Shown in pieces: positions 1 to 9,347 of a stretch of DNA of 64,000 bases. The translations under genes were made by a program, and so were the position numbers. This stretch comes from Sphingomonas sp. KRR8 (GTDB lineage Bacteria; Pseudomonadota; Alphaproteobacteria; Sphingomonadales; Sphingomonadaceae): assembly GCF_023559245.1 (NCBI RefSeq), contig NZ_CP097462.1, forward strand, positions 1,550,001-1,614,000. Direction: 5' to 3'. The notes below the pieces were generated by a model, which was given only the letters and a program-made list of their open reading frames with translations, was not told where the DNA came from and ran no database searches. How positions within the stretch are numbered: position 1 is the first letter of the stretch; each line of letters starts with the position of its first letter.

Positions 1-971
1 TGACCGGCATCGCCATTCCCGAGGACAACGGCGGCCTGGGTCTCGGCGCGACCGAGGCAGCGCTGGTGCTCGAGGAGGTCGGCCGCAACCTGACCCCCTC
101 GCCCTTCCTGACCACTGCCGTTGCTGCGGCGCGGGCACTCGAAGGCACCGCCCAGGGGAACCGCTGGTTCCCAGGCATTCTCGCGGGCGACACTGTCGCC
201 GCACTGGCGATCGACGAAGGCAAGCATCATCGGCCCGGCGCGGTCGCGACGACCGCCACCCGCTCGGGCAACGGTTTCACCCTCAGCGGGGCCAAGCAAT
301 TCGTGGTCCACGGCGCGTCCGCCGACGTGATCCTGGTTGCGGCACGGACCGGCGGTTCGGTGGGAGAGCGCGAGGGCGTCACCCTCTTCGCGGTGGAGCG
401 GGACGCCAACGGCCTCGACATTGAGAACGTCACCCTCGCCGACCACAGCAAGGCCGCGCGGCTGACGTTCAACGACGTCGTCGTGGATGCCGACGCGGTG
501 GTGGGTGAGGTCGACAATGGCTGGGCGCCCCTGTCCCGCGCGCTCAACGCCGGCCGCGCCGGCTCGGCCGCGGAGCTGGTGGGGGTCGCGGCGGGTTCGG
601 CCGACATGACCACAGACTATCTCAAGCAGCGCAAGCAGTTTGGGAAGCTGATCGGCGAGTTCCAGGCCCTCCAGCACCGCGCCGCCCACCTGTTCAGCGA
701 GATCGAGATCGCCCGCGCCGCTGCCTACAAGGCGGCCGAACTGCTCGACGCCGGCTCCGACCGGGCCGAGCTCATGGTCCATGTCGCCAAGGCGAAGGCC
801 GGCCGCGCTGCGGCGCTCAGCGTCCAGGAAGGCGTGCAGATGCACGGCGGCATCGGCATGACCGACGAGCATGACATCGGCTTCTACATGAAGCGGCAGG
901 CGGTCCTCGACCGGCTGTTCGGCGACTGGCGTTTCCACGCCGGCGAAGTGGCGCGGCTAGCCGGCTACTGA
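1..971 (+). CDS. acyl-CoA dehydrogenase family protein (5' truncated by window edge)
   Basis: FAD-dependent enzyme of the acyl-CoA dehydrogenase superfamily, which introduces an alpha,beta double bond into acyl-CoA thioesters. The frame is open from base 3, so the gene starts before the window and roughly 50 N-terminal residues are missing. The visible part holds the beta-domain and the C-terminal helical domain, with the family block RKQFGKLIGEFQALQHR and the C-terminal QMHGGIGMTDEHDI segment. Substrate range cannot be read from the sequence; sphingomonads carry many paralogues for fatty acid, steroid and aromatic-acid degradation. The stop overlaps the end of the convergent thioesterase gene by 7 bases. 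Family sure, substrate unknown. Confidence 0.9.
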   Translation, partial: TGIAIPEDNGGLGLGATEAALVLEEVGRNLTPSPFLTTAVAAARALEGTAQGNRWFPGILAGDTVAALAIDEGKHHRPGAVATTATRSGNGFTLSGAKQFVVHGASADVILVAARTGGSVGEREGVTLFAVERDANGLDIENVTLADHSKAARLTFNDVVVDADAVVGEVDNGWAPLSRALNAGRAGSAAELVGVAAGSADMTTDYLKQRKQFGKLIGEFQALQHRAAHLFSEIEIARAAAYKAAELLDAGSDRAELMVHVAKAKAGRAAALSVQEGVQMHGGIGMTDEHDIGFYMKRQAVLDRLFGDWRFHAGEVARLAGY

Positions 972-1354
972 CGTTCCAGCAGGAAATTGATCCGCGCCGT
1001 TGCGATCGGCGTGGCTCGACTATCCTGCCAGGCGAATGCGTCAACATTGGCGACATTCCGGCCAAGCCGCTCGACAATCGCTTCGGCATAGGTCTCGCGA
1101 TCGCGCCCGCCGAGGAGATAATTCACCGTCACGGTGATGGGCTTCATCGTCGGAATCGTGCCATCCTCCGCCGCGAGCGCGCGCCGCAATGTGGCGAAGG
1201 CGGCGAACTCGAGCAGCCCGGCAATCGCCCCGCCGTGCAGCATCTGCGGCCGGCCCATTACGTCATCGTGCCACGGCATGACGAAGCGCAAGCCGCCATC
1301 CACCTCCTCGGAGTGGAGGCGGAGCAACGCGGCATAGGGCGGAAGCACGGTCAT
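965..1354 (-). CDS. PaaI-family hotdog-fold thioesterase
   Basis: 129-residue single-domain hotdog protein, the usual length for PaaI/YbgC-type acyl-CoA thioesterases. The signature HGGAIAGLLE (residues 40-49) is the hotdog helix motif around the active site, and the C-terminal strands (ATARINFLLE) complete the fold. Members hydrolyse aryl- or acyl-CoA thioesters in the cytoplasm. It converges on the acyl-CoA dehydrogenase with a 7-base overlap, which fits a shared acyl-CoA metabolic setting, but the substrate is not known. Confidence 0.85.
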   Translation of the reverse strand: MTVLPPYAALLRLHSEEVDGGLRFVMPWHDDVMGRPQMLHGGAIAGLLEFAAFATLRRALAAEDGTIPTMKPITVTVNYLLGGRDRETYAEAIVERLGRNVANVDAFAWQDSRATPIATARINFLLERQ

Positions 1355-1441
1355 CGATGAAACCCTAAGAGGATGAAGCGGCGCAAGGCAATCGGCGGCC
1401 TAACGCTGCGTCCATCCGCTGACCTCAGGCGTAACTGCCGG

Positions 1442-2314
1442 ATGATCCGTCCCCTGCTTGCTGCTGCGCTTGGCCTCGCTTCCCTCACCGCCTGCTCGCC
1501 CACGGGGCTGCTGAGCGGCCTCGACCGGGTGACCGCGCCCGGCGCTCCGGGCAGGGTGGCGAGCGGCATTTCGTTCGGCGAGGACCCACGGCTCAAGCTC
1601 GACGTCTATTCGCCCGAGGGCCGTCGCCGGCCCGGCGCACGCCTGCCCGTCGTGGTGTTCTTCTACGGCGGCGGCTGGGTCGGCGGCGCGCGGGGCGATT
1701 ACGCCTTCGCGGGCCGTGCCTTCGCCAGCAAGGGCTTCGTTGCGATCATTCCCGACTACCGCCTCGTGCCGACCGTACGTTTTCCGACCTTCATCGAAGA
1801 TGGCGCGCTGGCGGTCAGGTGGGCCCGGGACCATGCGGCGGAGTTCGGCGGCGACCCGCGCCGGCTCACCTTATCCGGCCATTCCGCTGGTGCCTACAAT
1901 GCCGCGATGCTGGCGCTCGACCCCCATTTCCTGCGCGATGCCGGGGTCGATCCCCGCACCGTGCGCGCAGCGGCACTGCTTGCCGGGCCTTATGATTTCT
2001 ACCCCTTCACCGAACAGCGTGGGCGCGACGCTCTTGGTGCATGGCCGCGCCCGCTCGACACTCAGCCGATCCATTTCGCTCGCGCCGATGCACCGCCGCT
2101 GCTGCTTGCTGCCGGTACCGCCGATACGGTGGTGAAACCTGGCAACAGCGAGCGGCTGGCGCAAAAACTGCGAAGTCTCGGCGCTCCCGTGGAGCTTCGG
2201 CTCTACCCGGGCAGGAGCCATGTCGATCTGGTGAAGGGCTTGTCCGTTCCGTTCCGCGGCTCAAGCCCAGTGCTGGCGGACAGCATCGACTTTCTTCGCG
2301 CCAATTCCCGCTAA
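1442..2314 (+). CDS. alpha/beta-hydrolase (esterase), predicted lipoprotein
   Basis: Carboxylesterase-type alpha/beta-hydrolase of 290 residues. The oxyanion-hole motif GGG is at residues 76-78, the nucleophile elbow GHSAG has Ser148, and Asp228 (GTADT) and His260 (GRSHVD) complete the triad. The frame is open from base 1373, but I place the start at ATG 1442 because it gives a clean lipoprotein signal with lipobox LTAC (Cys18). The enzyme is therefore probably anchored to a membrane facing the periplasm. Resembles the BD-FAE/Aes-like esterases; natural substrate unknown. Confidence 0.85.
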   Translation: MIRPLLAAALGLASLTACSPTGLLSGLDRVTAPGAPGRVASGISFGEDPRLKLDVYSPEGRRRPGARLPVVVFFYGGGWVGGARGDYAFAGRAFASKGFVAIIPDYRLVPTVRFPTFIEDGALAVRWARDHAAEFGGDPRRLTLSGHSAGAYNAAMLALDPHFLRDAGVDPRTVRAAALLAGPYDFYPFTEQRGRDALGAWPRPLDTQPIHFARADAPPLLLAAGTADTVVKPGNSERLAQKLRSLGAPVELRLYPGRSHVDLVKGLSVPFRGSSPVLADSIDFLRANSR

Positions 2315-2323
2315 GGCGCCGCT

Positions 2324-2692
2324 CTACTTCCGCTTCGGGGCGGGAGGGGGTGCTGGCGGGGGAGGCGCCAGTGACTGGATGTGCAGTCCGCTTGCCTGCA
2401 CGATCTGGGCGCAGCTCTGCATTTCTCGCGAGGCGGTCGCCTGATTGATCGTCTTCTGCTGCTCGGCGATGTTGCGGCGCAAGTCCGCGTCGCTCATGCC
2501 CTGTATCTTGCCGAGAAAGTAGAATCCGCTGACCTGGGCGAGCTTGCGTCCTTCTTCCTTGTCGGACTTCTGAGCGAACAGGTTGCTGAGCATGAAGCAG
2601 CGCACATCCTGCGCAGTCGGAGCCGCGGCGGCAGGCGTGGCGACGAGCATCGCCACAAGCACTGCCGCGGCCAGGGTGCACTTAGGGGACAC
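2324..2692 (-). CDS. secreted hypothetical protein
   Basis: Small exported protein, about 122 residues, of no family I recognise. I choose GTG 2692 as start because GGAGGAA sits 7 bases upstream and the product then opens with a typical Sec signal peptide (hydrophobic run ending in PAAAA). ATG codons further upstream at 2707 and 2752 lack ribosome binding sites. The mature part is helical with two cysteines and ends in a proline-rich tail with APPPPAPPP. It overlaps the end of the M15 peptidase gene by 11 bases, so the two are probably co-transcribed. Confidence 0.7.
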   Translation of the reverse strand: MSPKCTLAAAVLVAMLVATPAAAAPTAQDVRCFMLSNLFAQKSDKEEGRKLAQVSGFYFLGKIQGMSDADLRRNIAEQQKTINQATASREMQSCAQIVQASGLHIQSLAPPPPAPPPAPKRK

Positions 2693-3227
2693 CGGCACTT
2701 CCTCCATTCGCCTGCGCATGACGATCGTCGATCGCGAGCACGCCATGCACATCAGCCAGCAGCGCAGGCTCCGCCGGCTTGGCGGGCACCATTGCTACCG
2801 AAACTGCCACAGGGCGTGCGGAAGGAGCGTAGCGCACCGGCGCAACATCGCCAAAAGCGAAATGGCTGTGGTCAATCTCGTCGAGCGACTCGATCAGGTT
2901 AAAGCCCGCCCGGCGCAGCGCGGCATCGATCATGGCGTGACTGACGCCGGGTCGCCGTTGCACGTCAATGGCCCGGCCGAGGAGATGATAGCTGTTCGAT
3001 ACGCCACCTACCCGGCGGTTATGCTCGACGCTGCGGTAGCCGCTGGTCACGACCCCGAACTGCGCCCCGATCCGCGCCGGGGCAAGCAGATAAGGCGAGG
3101 AAACCGCCAACATCAGCCGCTCCGCCCCTCCGCGCTGGGCCGCGCCGGCGGGCGCGCCAAGAAACGCGGTGAAGGCAGCGAGTGCGAGGAAGCCACACCG
3201 CGCACGAAGAGAATACCGGACCGGCAT
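2682..3227 (-). CDS. M15-type D-Ala-D-Ala carboxypeptidase-like protein, exported
   Basis: 181 residues with an N-terminal signal peptide and a peptidase M15A-like domain. The zinc-site pattern is complete: SGYRS (Arg65), SYHLLGRAID (His81, Asp88) and HSHF (His120, His122). Family members cleave peptide cross-bridges or stem peptides of peptidoglycan in the periplasm. It heads a two-gene minus-strand unit with the secreted hypothetical protein downstream and is divergent from mntH. Function in wall remodelling is inferred from the fold only. Confidence 0.8.
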   Translation of the reverse strand: MPVRYSLRARCGFLALAAFTAFLGAPAGAAQRGGAERLMLAVSSPYLLAPARIGAQFGVVTSGYRSVEHNRRVGGVSNSYHLLGRAIDVQRRPGVSHAMIDAALRRAGFNLIESLDEIDHSHFAFGDVAPVRYAPSARPVAVSVAMVPAKPAEPALLADVHGVLAIDDRHAQANGGSAGVP

Positions 3228-3372
3228 GAAGGGCTCATAACGTCAGTTGGCCTCGAGCGTTCCGCCCGATTGCGCGCTGCACCAGATCGAAACACTCTTG
3301 AAAGCCGATCGCGAGCCACACGCGGCCTTTTGCCGCTCTGGACTGCCGACGGTCGCCGACTATGCAGGAGCG

Positions 3373-4710
3373 ATGACCCCGCGCGATCTTCAGCCGGTGC
3401 CCGCAACAGGCGACGACGTCAGCCTCGCCGAGGCGCATCGTTCGATTGCGCTGCCGGGCAGGTCGAGCGGCCTGCTGCGTCGATTCGGAGCCTTTGCGGG
3501 TCCCGGATACCTGGTCGCCGTCGGCTACATGGACCCAGGCAATTGGGCGACCGACCTCGCCGGCGGGTCGGCCTATGGCTACTCCCTGCTGTGGACCATC
3601 CTGCTTGCCAACCTGATGGCGATGCTGCTCCAAGCGCTTACTGCCAAGCTTGGCATTGCCACCGGTCGCGACCTCGCCCAGGCCTGCCGCGACCAGTATA
3701 GCAAGCCGGTGGCGTTCGCCTTGTGGCTGGTGTGCGAGGCCGCGATCGTTGCCTGTGATCTGGCTGAAGTGATCGGCTCGGCCATCGCGCTTCAATTGCT
3801 GTTTGGGATCCCGCTGGTGCTCGGCGTGGTGCTGACGGCGCTCGACGTGTTGTTGCTGCTTGCCTTGCAGCGGCGCGGATTCCGCCAGCTTGAGGCATTC
3901 GTCATCACGCTGCTGATCGTGATCGCTGGCTGCATTGCCTACGAAGTGGCCGTTTCTCAGCCGCAGCTCGGCCCAATGCTGCGCGGCTTCGTTCCGACGA
4001 CCCAGATCGTCCAAGATCCCGCCATGCTCTACATCGCCATTGGGATCATCGGGGCGACGGTGATGCCCCACAACCTCTACCTTCACTCGGCAGCGGTGCA
4101 GACCCGTGCCTTCGACACCAGTACCCCCGGCAAGCGAGCCGCGGTGCGCTTCGCCGTATTCGACAGCAGTCTCGCCCTGCTGCTCGCTTTGTTCGTCAAT
4201 GCCGGGATTCTCATCCTTGCTGCCTCGGCCTTCCATGCGTCGGGCCAGACCGGCGTGGCGGAGATTCAGGAGGCTTTCAAGCTGCTTAGCCCGACGGTCG
4301 GCGCGGCAGCGGCCAGCACCCTGTTCGCGGTCGCGCTGCTCGCCTCCGGCCAAAGCTCGACGCTCACCGCTACGCTCGCCGGTCAGGTGGTGATGGAGGG
4401 CTTCCTCGGCCTCAAGCTCGCGCCGTGGGTGCGACGGCTGCTCACCCGCGGGCTGGCAATCATCCCGGCGGTCGTGGTGGCCGCCCTCTATGGCGAAAGC
4501 GGCACCGCGCGGCTGCTGGTGCTGAGCCAGGTCGTGCTCAGCTTGCAGCTGCCGTTCGCGATCGTCCCGCTGATCCAGTTCACCAGCAACCGCAAACAGA
4601 TGGGAGCGCTGGTCAACAGCAGGTTGTTGACCGTGGCCGCAACTGCCTGCGCGGTTCTGATCATCGGCCTCAACCTGCGGCTGCTCGCCAGCTTCGTGAC
4701 CGGCGGCTGA
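3373..4710 (+). CDS. mntH: NRAMP-family divalent metal (Mn2+/Fe2+) transporter
   Basis: Proton-coupled manganese/iron importer of the inner membrane, 445 residues with about 11 transmembrane helices. The metal-binding motifs are intact: DPGNW at residues 54-58 (TM1) and MPHN at 231-234 (TM6). The frame is open from 3247, but ATG 3373 follows an AGGAG element and gives the length usual for the family, so I prefer it. No manganese riboswitch or clear regulator site is visible in the 145 bases between this gene and the divergent peptidase gene. Confidence 0.93.
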   Translation: MTPRDLQPVPATGDDVSLAEAHRSIALPGRSSGLLRRFGAFAGPGYLVAVGYMDPGNWATDLAGGSAYGYSLLWTILLANLMAMLLQALTAKLGIATGRDLAQACRDQYSKPVAFALWLVCEAAIVACDLAEVIGSAIALQLLFGIPLVLGVVLTALDVLLLLALQRRGFRQLEAFVITLLIVIAGCIAYEVAVSQPQLGPMLRGFVPTTQIVQDPAMLYIAIGIIGATVMPHNLYLHSAAVQTRAFDTSTPGKRAAVRFAVFDSSLALLLALFVNAGILILAASAFHASGQTGVAEIQEAFKLLSPTVGAAAASTLFAVALLASGQSSTLTATLAGQVVMEGFLGLKLAPWVRRLLTRGLAIIPAVVVAALYGESGTARLLVLSQVVLSLQLPFAIVPLIQFTSNRKQMGALVNSRLLTVAATACAVLIIGLNLRLLASFVTGG

Positions 4711-4781
4711 CGGCCGTTAGGCCCGCCTTTCCCCTCGCGCCCGCCTTCGTGCTAGAGTGGGTGGCAAGGGGGAGGAAGCGG

Positions 4782-5855
4782 GTGATTGCAACGCGTCTCA
4801 TCTTGATCGCCGCCGGGCTGGCGGCCGGTTCGGCAACGGCGGCGCTACGTGGCGCTTACGTCGAGCCGCCAGTCATCAGCAAGCCTCGGCCCGTTCCGAC
4901 AGTTCCGGGCAGCGTCTTGCCGCTGCCGCCCGCTAAATATGATCCCTCTCTGCAGGTAGGCGGAAGCGACATCAAGGCCCGCAAGGTGGACACTCGGCTG
5001 GGCGTGGACGTCCGGATCAACGATCGTGGACCCTATCGCTTCATTGTCGACAGTGGAGCCGACTCCTCCGTCATCGGCGTCTCGCTTGCCCGTCAGCTGG
5101 AGTTGCCGTTGGGTACTCCCGCCACACTTCACGGCATGACGGGAACCACGCTTGTCGATAGGGTGAAGGTCGCCTCACTGACGGTGGGGGCAACCACTGT
5201 TCACGACCTGCAACTGCCCGCGCTCAGTGAGGAAAATGTCGGCAGCGCCGGTTTGATCGGCCTGGACGCCCTCGTCGAGCAAAGGCTGATGCTCGATTTC
5301 GAGAAACGCCTGATCAAGGTCGAGGACGGACGCGTGCCGATCAAGGCGCTGCCCGGTGAAATTGTCGTGGTGGCACGGCGTCGGCGCGGGCAGCTGATCA
5401 TGACTGGCGTCCGCGCAGCCGACCAGCGGCTGGACGCCATCATCGACACCGGTAGCGAAGTGACGATCGGCAACCTGGCGCTTCGCGATCGTCTGGTCCG
5501 CAAGAAACGGGCGACGCTTCGCACCATCGACATGATCGGGGTCACCGGCACCCCGATCAAGATCGAGCTGGCCGTGATCAGCGATCTGGAGGTCGGTCCC
5601 ATCCTGCTGCGTGATGTTCCGATCGCGTTCGTTGACGCTCCGCCGTTTGCGCTATTCGGGCTGGCGAAGCAGCCGGCCATGCTGCTGGGAACGGACCTGA
5701 TGGAGCAGTTCCGTCGGGTGTCGCTCGATTTTCGTGCGCGCAGGGTGCGCTTCCAGCTCCGCCGTTGCGTCAGCGAAGGTATCACCATCAGCACCAATCC
5801 CGACCGGGTGACACGCATCCAAGGCGTGGGTGGTAATCAGGCCTGCCAGGATTAG
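4782..5855 (+). CDS. exported protein with two retropepsin-like aspartyl protease domains
   Basis: 357 residues starting at GTG 4782, which has GGAGGA 5-6 bases upstream and opens a signal peptide (hydrophobic run ending ATAA). Two retropepsin-like domains follow, each with its own catalytic Asp motif: IVDSGAD (Asp90) and IIDTGSE (Asp222). This is the alphaproteobacterial double aspartyl protease arrangement, where the two halves could pair as in pepsin. Likely periplasmic. It lies just upstream of the ACP/serine palmitoyltransferase pair on the same strand, separated by 79 bases. Natural substrate unknown. Confidence 0.85.
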   Translation: MIATRLILIAAGLAAGSATAALRGAYVEPPVISKPRPVPTVPGSVLPLPPAKYDPSLQVGGSDIKARKVDTRLGVDVRINDRGPYRFIVDSGADSSVIGVSLARQLELPLGTPATLHGMTGTTLVDRVKVASLTVGATTVHDLQLPALSEENVGSAGLIGLDALVEQRLMLDFEKRLIKVEDGRVPIKALPGEIVVVARRRRGQLIMTGVRAADQRLDAIIDTGSEVTIGNLALRDRLVRKKRATLRTIDMIGVTGTPIKIELAVISDLEVGPILLRDVPIAFVDAPPFALFGLAKQPAMLLGTDLMEQFRRVSLDFRARRVRFQLRRCVSEGITISTNPDRVTRIQGVGGNQACQD

Positions 5856-5934
5856 GGCGCATTCTGCGAAACCCATTGCCGCAATCCTGCCGCACGACGT
5901 TGCCACTGGCGAGCGCTCACTTTAGGACGCCGCC

Positions 5935-6189
5935 ATGACTGACCGCGACGAACGGCTCGACACCATCCAGCGCCTCATTGGCGAGTTCAACAAGAAGGGG
6001 ATCGCCGTTTCGGAAGGCACCCGCTTTGCCCAGGACCTCGAGTGGGACAGCCTCACCGTCATGGATTTCGTCGCAGCGGTCGAGGATGAGTTTGACATCA
6101 TCATCACCATGAACCGCGCCGCCGATATCGAGACCGTCGGCCAGCTGGTTGATGCGGTGGGCGAGCTTAGCCAGCCGGGGAACGCATGA
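5935..6189 (+). CDS. acyl carrier protein dedicated to serine palmitoyltransferase
   Basis: 84-residue acyl carrier protein. The phosphopantetheine site is WDSLTVMDF with Ser39, and the remaining helices match the ACP fold. Its stop overlaps the serine palmitoyltransferase start (ATGA, 6186-6189), so the two are translationally coupled. In sphingolipid-making alphaproteobacteria such as Caulobacter an ACP beside spt delivers the acyl group to it, so this is probably a specialised carrier and not the housekeeping AcpP. The strongly acidic surface and the unusual DEFDIIIT segment fit that idea. Confidence 0.9.
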   Translation: MTDRDERLDTIQRLIGEFNKKGIAVSEGTRFAQDLEWDSLTVMDFVAAVEDEFDIIITMNRAADIETVGQLVDAVGELSQPGNA

Positions 6190-7445
6190 CCGATCCTGGC
6201 CTGGCGATGACCGCCGATGCAGGGCAGCCAAGTGTGCGGGGCACCGCGCCCGACCTGTTCGACAAGTTCCAGCCACTGATCGACCAGCGCCAAGCGTTAC
6301 TGTCGACGGGGCTGACGGACCCGTTCAACCTCGTGATGGAGCGAGTGGAAAGCCCCACCGTCGCCATCTGCAACGGCAAGCGGACGATTCTGCTCGGCAC
6401 CTACAATTACATGGGCATGACATTCGATCCGGACGTCATCGCGGCCGGCAAGAAGGCACTGGACGAATTCGGCGCTGGAACGACCGGCAGCCGGGTGCTC
6501 AATGGCACCTACCAGGGACACCGCGAGTGCGAGGACGCGCTGCGCGACTTCTACGGCATGTCCGGGGCGATGGTCTTCTCGACCGGATACCAAGCGAATC
6601 TCGGCATCATCTCCACGCTGGCGGGCAAGGACGATTACGTCATCCTCGACATCGATAGCCATGCGTCAATCTACGACGGCTGCGGGCTCGGAAACGCCCA
6701 GATCGTCGCATTTCGTCACAATGACGTCGAAGCGCTGGAAAAAAGGCTGAAGAGGCTTCCGGCCGAGGCGGGCAAGCTGGTCGTGCTGGAAGGCGTTTAT
6801 TCGATGCTTGGCGACGTTGCCCCGCTCAAGGAGATGGTCGCTGTCTCCAAGGCGCATGGCGCAATGGTGCTGGTAGACGAGGCGCATTCGATGGGCTTCA
6901 TCGGCGAACACGGCCGCGGCGTCGCCGAAGCCCAAGGTGTCATCGACGATGTCGACTTCATCATCGGGACTTTCAGCAAGAGCGTCGGGACCGTCGGTGG
7001 CTTCTGCGTGTCGAACCATCCCAAGTTCGAGATATTGCGGCTGGTGTGTCGGCCCTATGTCTTCACCGCCAGCCTACCGCCAAGTGTTGTCGCAACGGCG
7101 GCAACCTCCATCCGCAAGCTCATGCATGGCGGGAACAAGCGCGCGCACCTGATCGAGAACAGCAAGCGGCTCCATGGCGGACTGAAGGGCCTTGGCTTCC
7201 ATCTCGGCACCGACACACCGCAGTCGGCAATCATCGCGGTGATCATGCCCGACCTCGAGCGGGGGGCGGCGATGTGGGAAGCGCTGCTGCACGAGGGCCT
7301 CTATGTGAACCTGGCGCGGCCTCCCGCGACGCCGCAGGGAATGACGCTGCTGCGCTGCTCCCTCTGTGCGGAACATAGCGAGGAACAGGTCGGCGAGATC
7401 CTCGGCATGTTCGAAGCGGCCGGGAAGCGCGTCGGGGTAATCTAG
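6186..7445 (+). CDS. spt: serine palmitoyltransferase
   Basis: Pyridoxal-phosphate enzyme of the alpha-oxoamine synthase family that condenses L-serine with an acyl thioester to 3-ketosphinganine, the first step of sphingolipid synthesis. 419 residues, the length of the soluble homodimeric sphingomonad enzyme. The PLP lysine is in GTFSKSVGTVGG at Lys265, the same number as in the Sphingomonas paucimobilis enzyme. DEAHSMG carries the cofactor-binding Asp. It overlaps the upstream ACP gene by 4 bases. Other sphingolipid genes (ceramide synthase, ketosphinganine reductase) are not in the window. Confidence 0.95.
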   Translation: MTDPGLAMTADAGQPSVRGTAPDLFDKFQPLIDQRQALLSTGLTDPFNLVMERVESPTVAICNGKRTILLGTYNYMGMTFDPDVIAAGKKALDEFGAGTTGSRVLNGTYQGHRECEDALRDFYGMSGAMVFSTGYQANLGIISTLAGKDDYVILDIDSHASIYDGCGLGNAQIVAFRHNDVEALEKRLKRLPAEAGKLVVLEGVYSMLGDVAPLKEMVAVSKAHGAMVLVDEAHSMGFIGEHGRGVAEAQGVIDDVDFIIGTFSKSVGTVGGFCVSNHPKFEILRLVCRPYVFTASLPPSVVATAATSIRKLMHGGNKRAHLIENSKRLHGGLKGLGFHLGTDTPQSAIIAVIMPDLERGAAMWEALLHEGLYVNLARPPATPQGMTLLRCSLCAEHSEEQVGEILGMFEAAGKRVGVI

Positions 7446-7486
7446 CGAACCTTGCCAAGGGTGCCGGCGAAGCGCACCATCGGTTG

Positions 7487-8140
7487 ATGCTCCTAATGAT
7501 TGCCGCCTTGGCAGCGGTCGTGACGCCGGTGCAGGCGACGCAGCCTGATCAAAGGTTGCGTGCAGACCTGCTGGAAGGCGAGTGGCGGACCAGCCAGATG
7601 GAGATGGCCGGCGCGCTGAAATTGATGCCGGGCGGCCGCTTTCGTTATGCGCTGAGTTATGGCGCGGCCGATGAGGTCGCCGAGGGCCGCTGGGAGCTGC
7701 GTGGTGATCGCATCGCGCTGACTAGCGATCCGATGCCCGTGCCTCCCGCCTTTGTACTGCTGAAGGACGAGCCGGCGCCCGCAGGTGAGTTGTGGGTGAA
7801 GCTCGACCCGCCGGGTTTCGGCTTTCAATTGCCGCTGGAGCTGTGGCTCGGCTATGCCGATCTTGAACCCGAGCTGCTGCGGACTGACAGCGACGGGCAA
7901 GTGCGCCTTGGCACCCTGCCCTACCCCAAAACTTTGGTGCCACAGCTGCCTATCTACGGTGGCGAGGTGGCCGGGAGGGTGGGGCTCGATCCGGCTCACG
8001 GGCATCGCGTGACCTTCCGGTTCGTTCCCAATGATCTCGGCAAGGTTGCGTTCAAGGGCGAGCAGCTCATGATCGACGGTGAGACGCTGTCCATGAACCG
8101 CTTTGACACCGGCATCCGCTTCCGCAAGGTGACTCCATGA
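7487..8140 (+). CDS. exported hypothetical protein
   Basis: 217 residues, not a family I can name. I use ATG 7487; a TTG just before it is also possible. The N-terminus is a short signal peptide ending near VQAT, so the protein is periplasmic. The mature part starts with a lipocalin-like or copper-resistance-like phrase: LLEGEWRTSQMEMAGALKLMPGGRFRY-type strands, i.e. a small beta-rich sheet that reads as a 'weight of evidence' repeat of WEL/GDRI strands. Its stop overlaps the next start (ATGA), suggesting one transcript with the M20 amidohydrolase. Confidence 0.75.
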   Translation: MLLMIAALAAVVTPVQATQPDQRLRADLLEGEWRTSQMEMAGALKLMPGGRFRYALSYGAADEVAEGRWELRGDRIALTSDPMPVPPAFVLLKDEPAPAGELWVKLDPPGFGFQLPLELWLGYADLEPELLRTDSDGQVRLGTLPYPKTLVPQLPIYGGEVAGRVGLDPAHGHRVTFRFVPNDLGKVAFKGEQLMIDGETLSMNRFDTGIRFRKVTP

Positions 8141-9342
8141 CCCTGCTCAACACCGATTTCCGCGCGGCCGCAGCCGCCGAGTTCGACCAGATGATCCAGC
8201 TCCGGCGCGCGATCCATTCCGACCCGGAGCTGGGGCTCCACTGCACCCGGACGACGCAGAAGCTGAAGGCGGCGATTGCCGACCTGCCGCTTGAAATCAG
8301 GGACAGCCGGTCGACCAGCGGCTTTATGGCAATCCTGCGCGGGGCGCAGCCAGGCCGGACGGTGCTGCTGCGCGGCGACATGGATGCGCTGCCGATCCGC
8401 GAGGAGACCGGCCTTCCCTTCGCCAGCACGGTCGAGGGCAACATGCACGCCTGCGGTCACGACACGCACTCAGCGATGCTGGCAAGCGCGGCACGTATCC
8501 TGTGCGCACAGCAGGCCAGCCTCGCGGGAACGATCGTGTTCATGTTCCAGCCGGGCGAGGAAGGGCATCACGGTGCCCGCTTCATGATCGAGGACGGGCT
8601 GCTGGATGATCCCAAGCCCGACGCCGCTTTTGCGCTGCACATTTTCCCGAATATCGCTGGCGGCGTGGTGACCACCCGGCCGGGCGCGCTACTCGCCTCC
8701 ACCGATGCGCTGAACGCCACCATCCGCGGACGCGGTGGGCATGCCGCCATGCCCTATGACGCGATCGATCCGATTCCGGTCGCGTGCGAGGCAGTCAGTG
8801 CGGCGCAGGCCTTCATTGCCCGGCGGACGCCCTTCTTCGACCCCGCGATCCTGTCGGTGACACAGATCCACGCCGGCACCGCCTACAACATCGTGCCCGA
8901 TACGGTGGAGATCAAAGGTACGCTCCGTACGCTGTCGGACGAGCGGCGCGACGCCGGGAAGACGGCATTCGAGCGGATCGTGACCCAGGTCGCGGCAGCG
9001 CACGAGTGCACGGCCGAGGTCAGGATCGACACCGGCTATCCGGCCTGCGTCAACGATCCGCGCGCAGCACGATTGATCAGTGAGGTGGCTGCCGACCTGT
9101 TCGGCGCCGCTCAGTATGCCGAGATGCCGACTCCGATCATGGGCGGCGAGGACTTTGCCTATGTGCTGCAGAAGGTACCAGGGGCGATGGCCTTCCTGGG
9201 CGTGGCTCCGCCGGGCGAGGACCCGGCGCCGCGTGCGCCGCTGCACAACGGCAAGATGACGATCCATGAGGATTGGCTGGCTCGCGGAGTAGCGCTGCAC
9301 TGCGCCTTTGCGACTCGCTTCCTGGCGAGTGGGTGGGAGTAA
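8137..9342 (+). CDS. M20D-family amidohydrolase (hippurate/aminoacylase-like)
   Basis: 401-residue dinuclear metal hydrolase of the M20D group (hippurate hydrolase, N-acyl-amino-acid amidohydrolase, IAA-amino acid hydrolase). Metal-site motifs are present: MHACGHDTHSAM with the conserved cysteine and two histidines, PGEEGHHG with the catalytic Glu pair, and the C-terminal GGEDFAYV followed by LHN. Probably cytoplasmic, releasing an amino acid from an N-acyl conjugate. It overlaps the upstream exported protein gene by 4 bases and the following OPT transporter begins within a few bases, which hints at peptide or conjugate uptake followed by hydrolysis. Confidence 0.88.
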   Translation: MTLLNTDFRAAAAAEFDQMIQLRRAIHSDPELGLHCTRTTQKLKAAIADLPLEIRDSRSTSGFMAILRGAQPGRTVLLRGDMDALPIREETGLPFASTVEGNMHACGHDTHSAMLASAARILCAQQASLAGTIVFMFQPGEEGHHGARFMIEDGLLDDPKPDAAFALHIFPNIAGGVVTTRPGALLASTDALNATIRGRGGHAAMPYDAIDPIPVACEAVSAAQAFIARRTPFFDPAILSVTQIHAGTAYNIVPDTVEIKGTLRTLSDERRDAGKTAFERIVTQVAAAHECTAEVRIDTGYPACVNDPRAARLISEVAADLFGAAQYAEMPTPIMGGEDFAYVLQKVPGAMAFLGVAPPGEDPAPRAPLHNGKMTIHEDWLARGVALHCAFATRFLASGWE

Positions 9343-9347
9343 GGCCG

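Noticed and set aside
2583..3701. 372-residue open frame across the two secreted-protein genes and mntH start
   Set aside because: Runs across three real genes in another frame; no domain, Arg-rich composition typical of a shadow.
3235..4353. 372-residue open frame opposite mntH
   Set aside because: Mirror frame of a well-supported transporter in GC-rich DNA, with charged low-complexity sequence and no family match.
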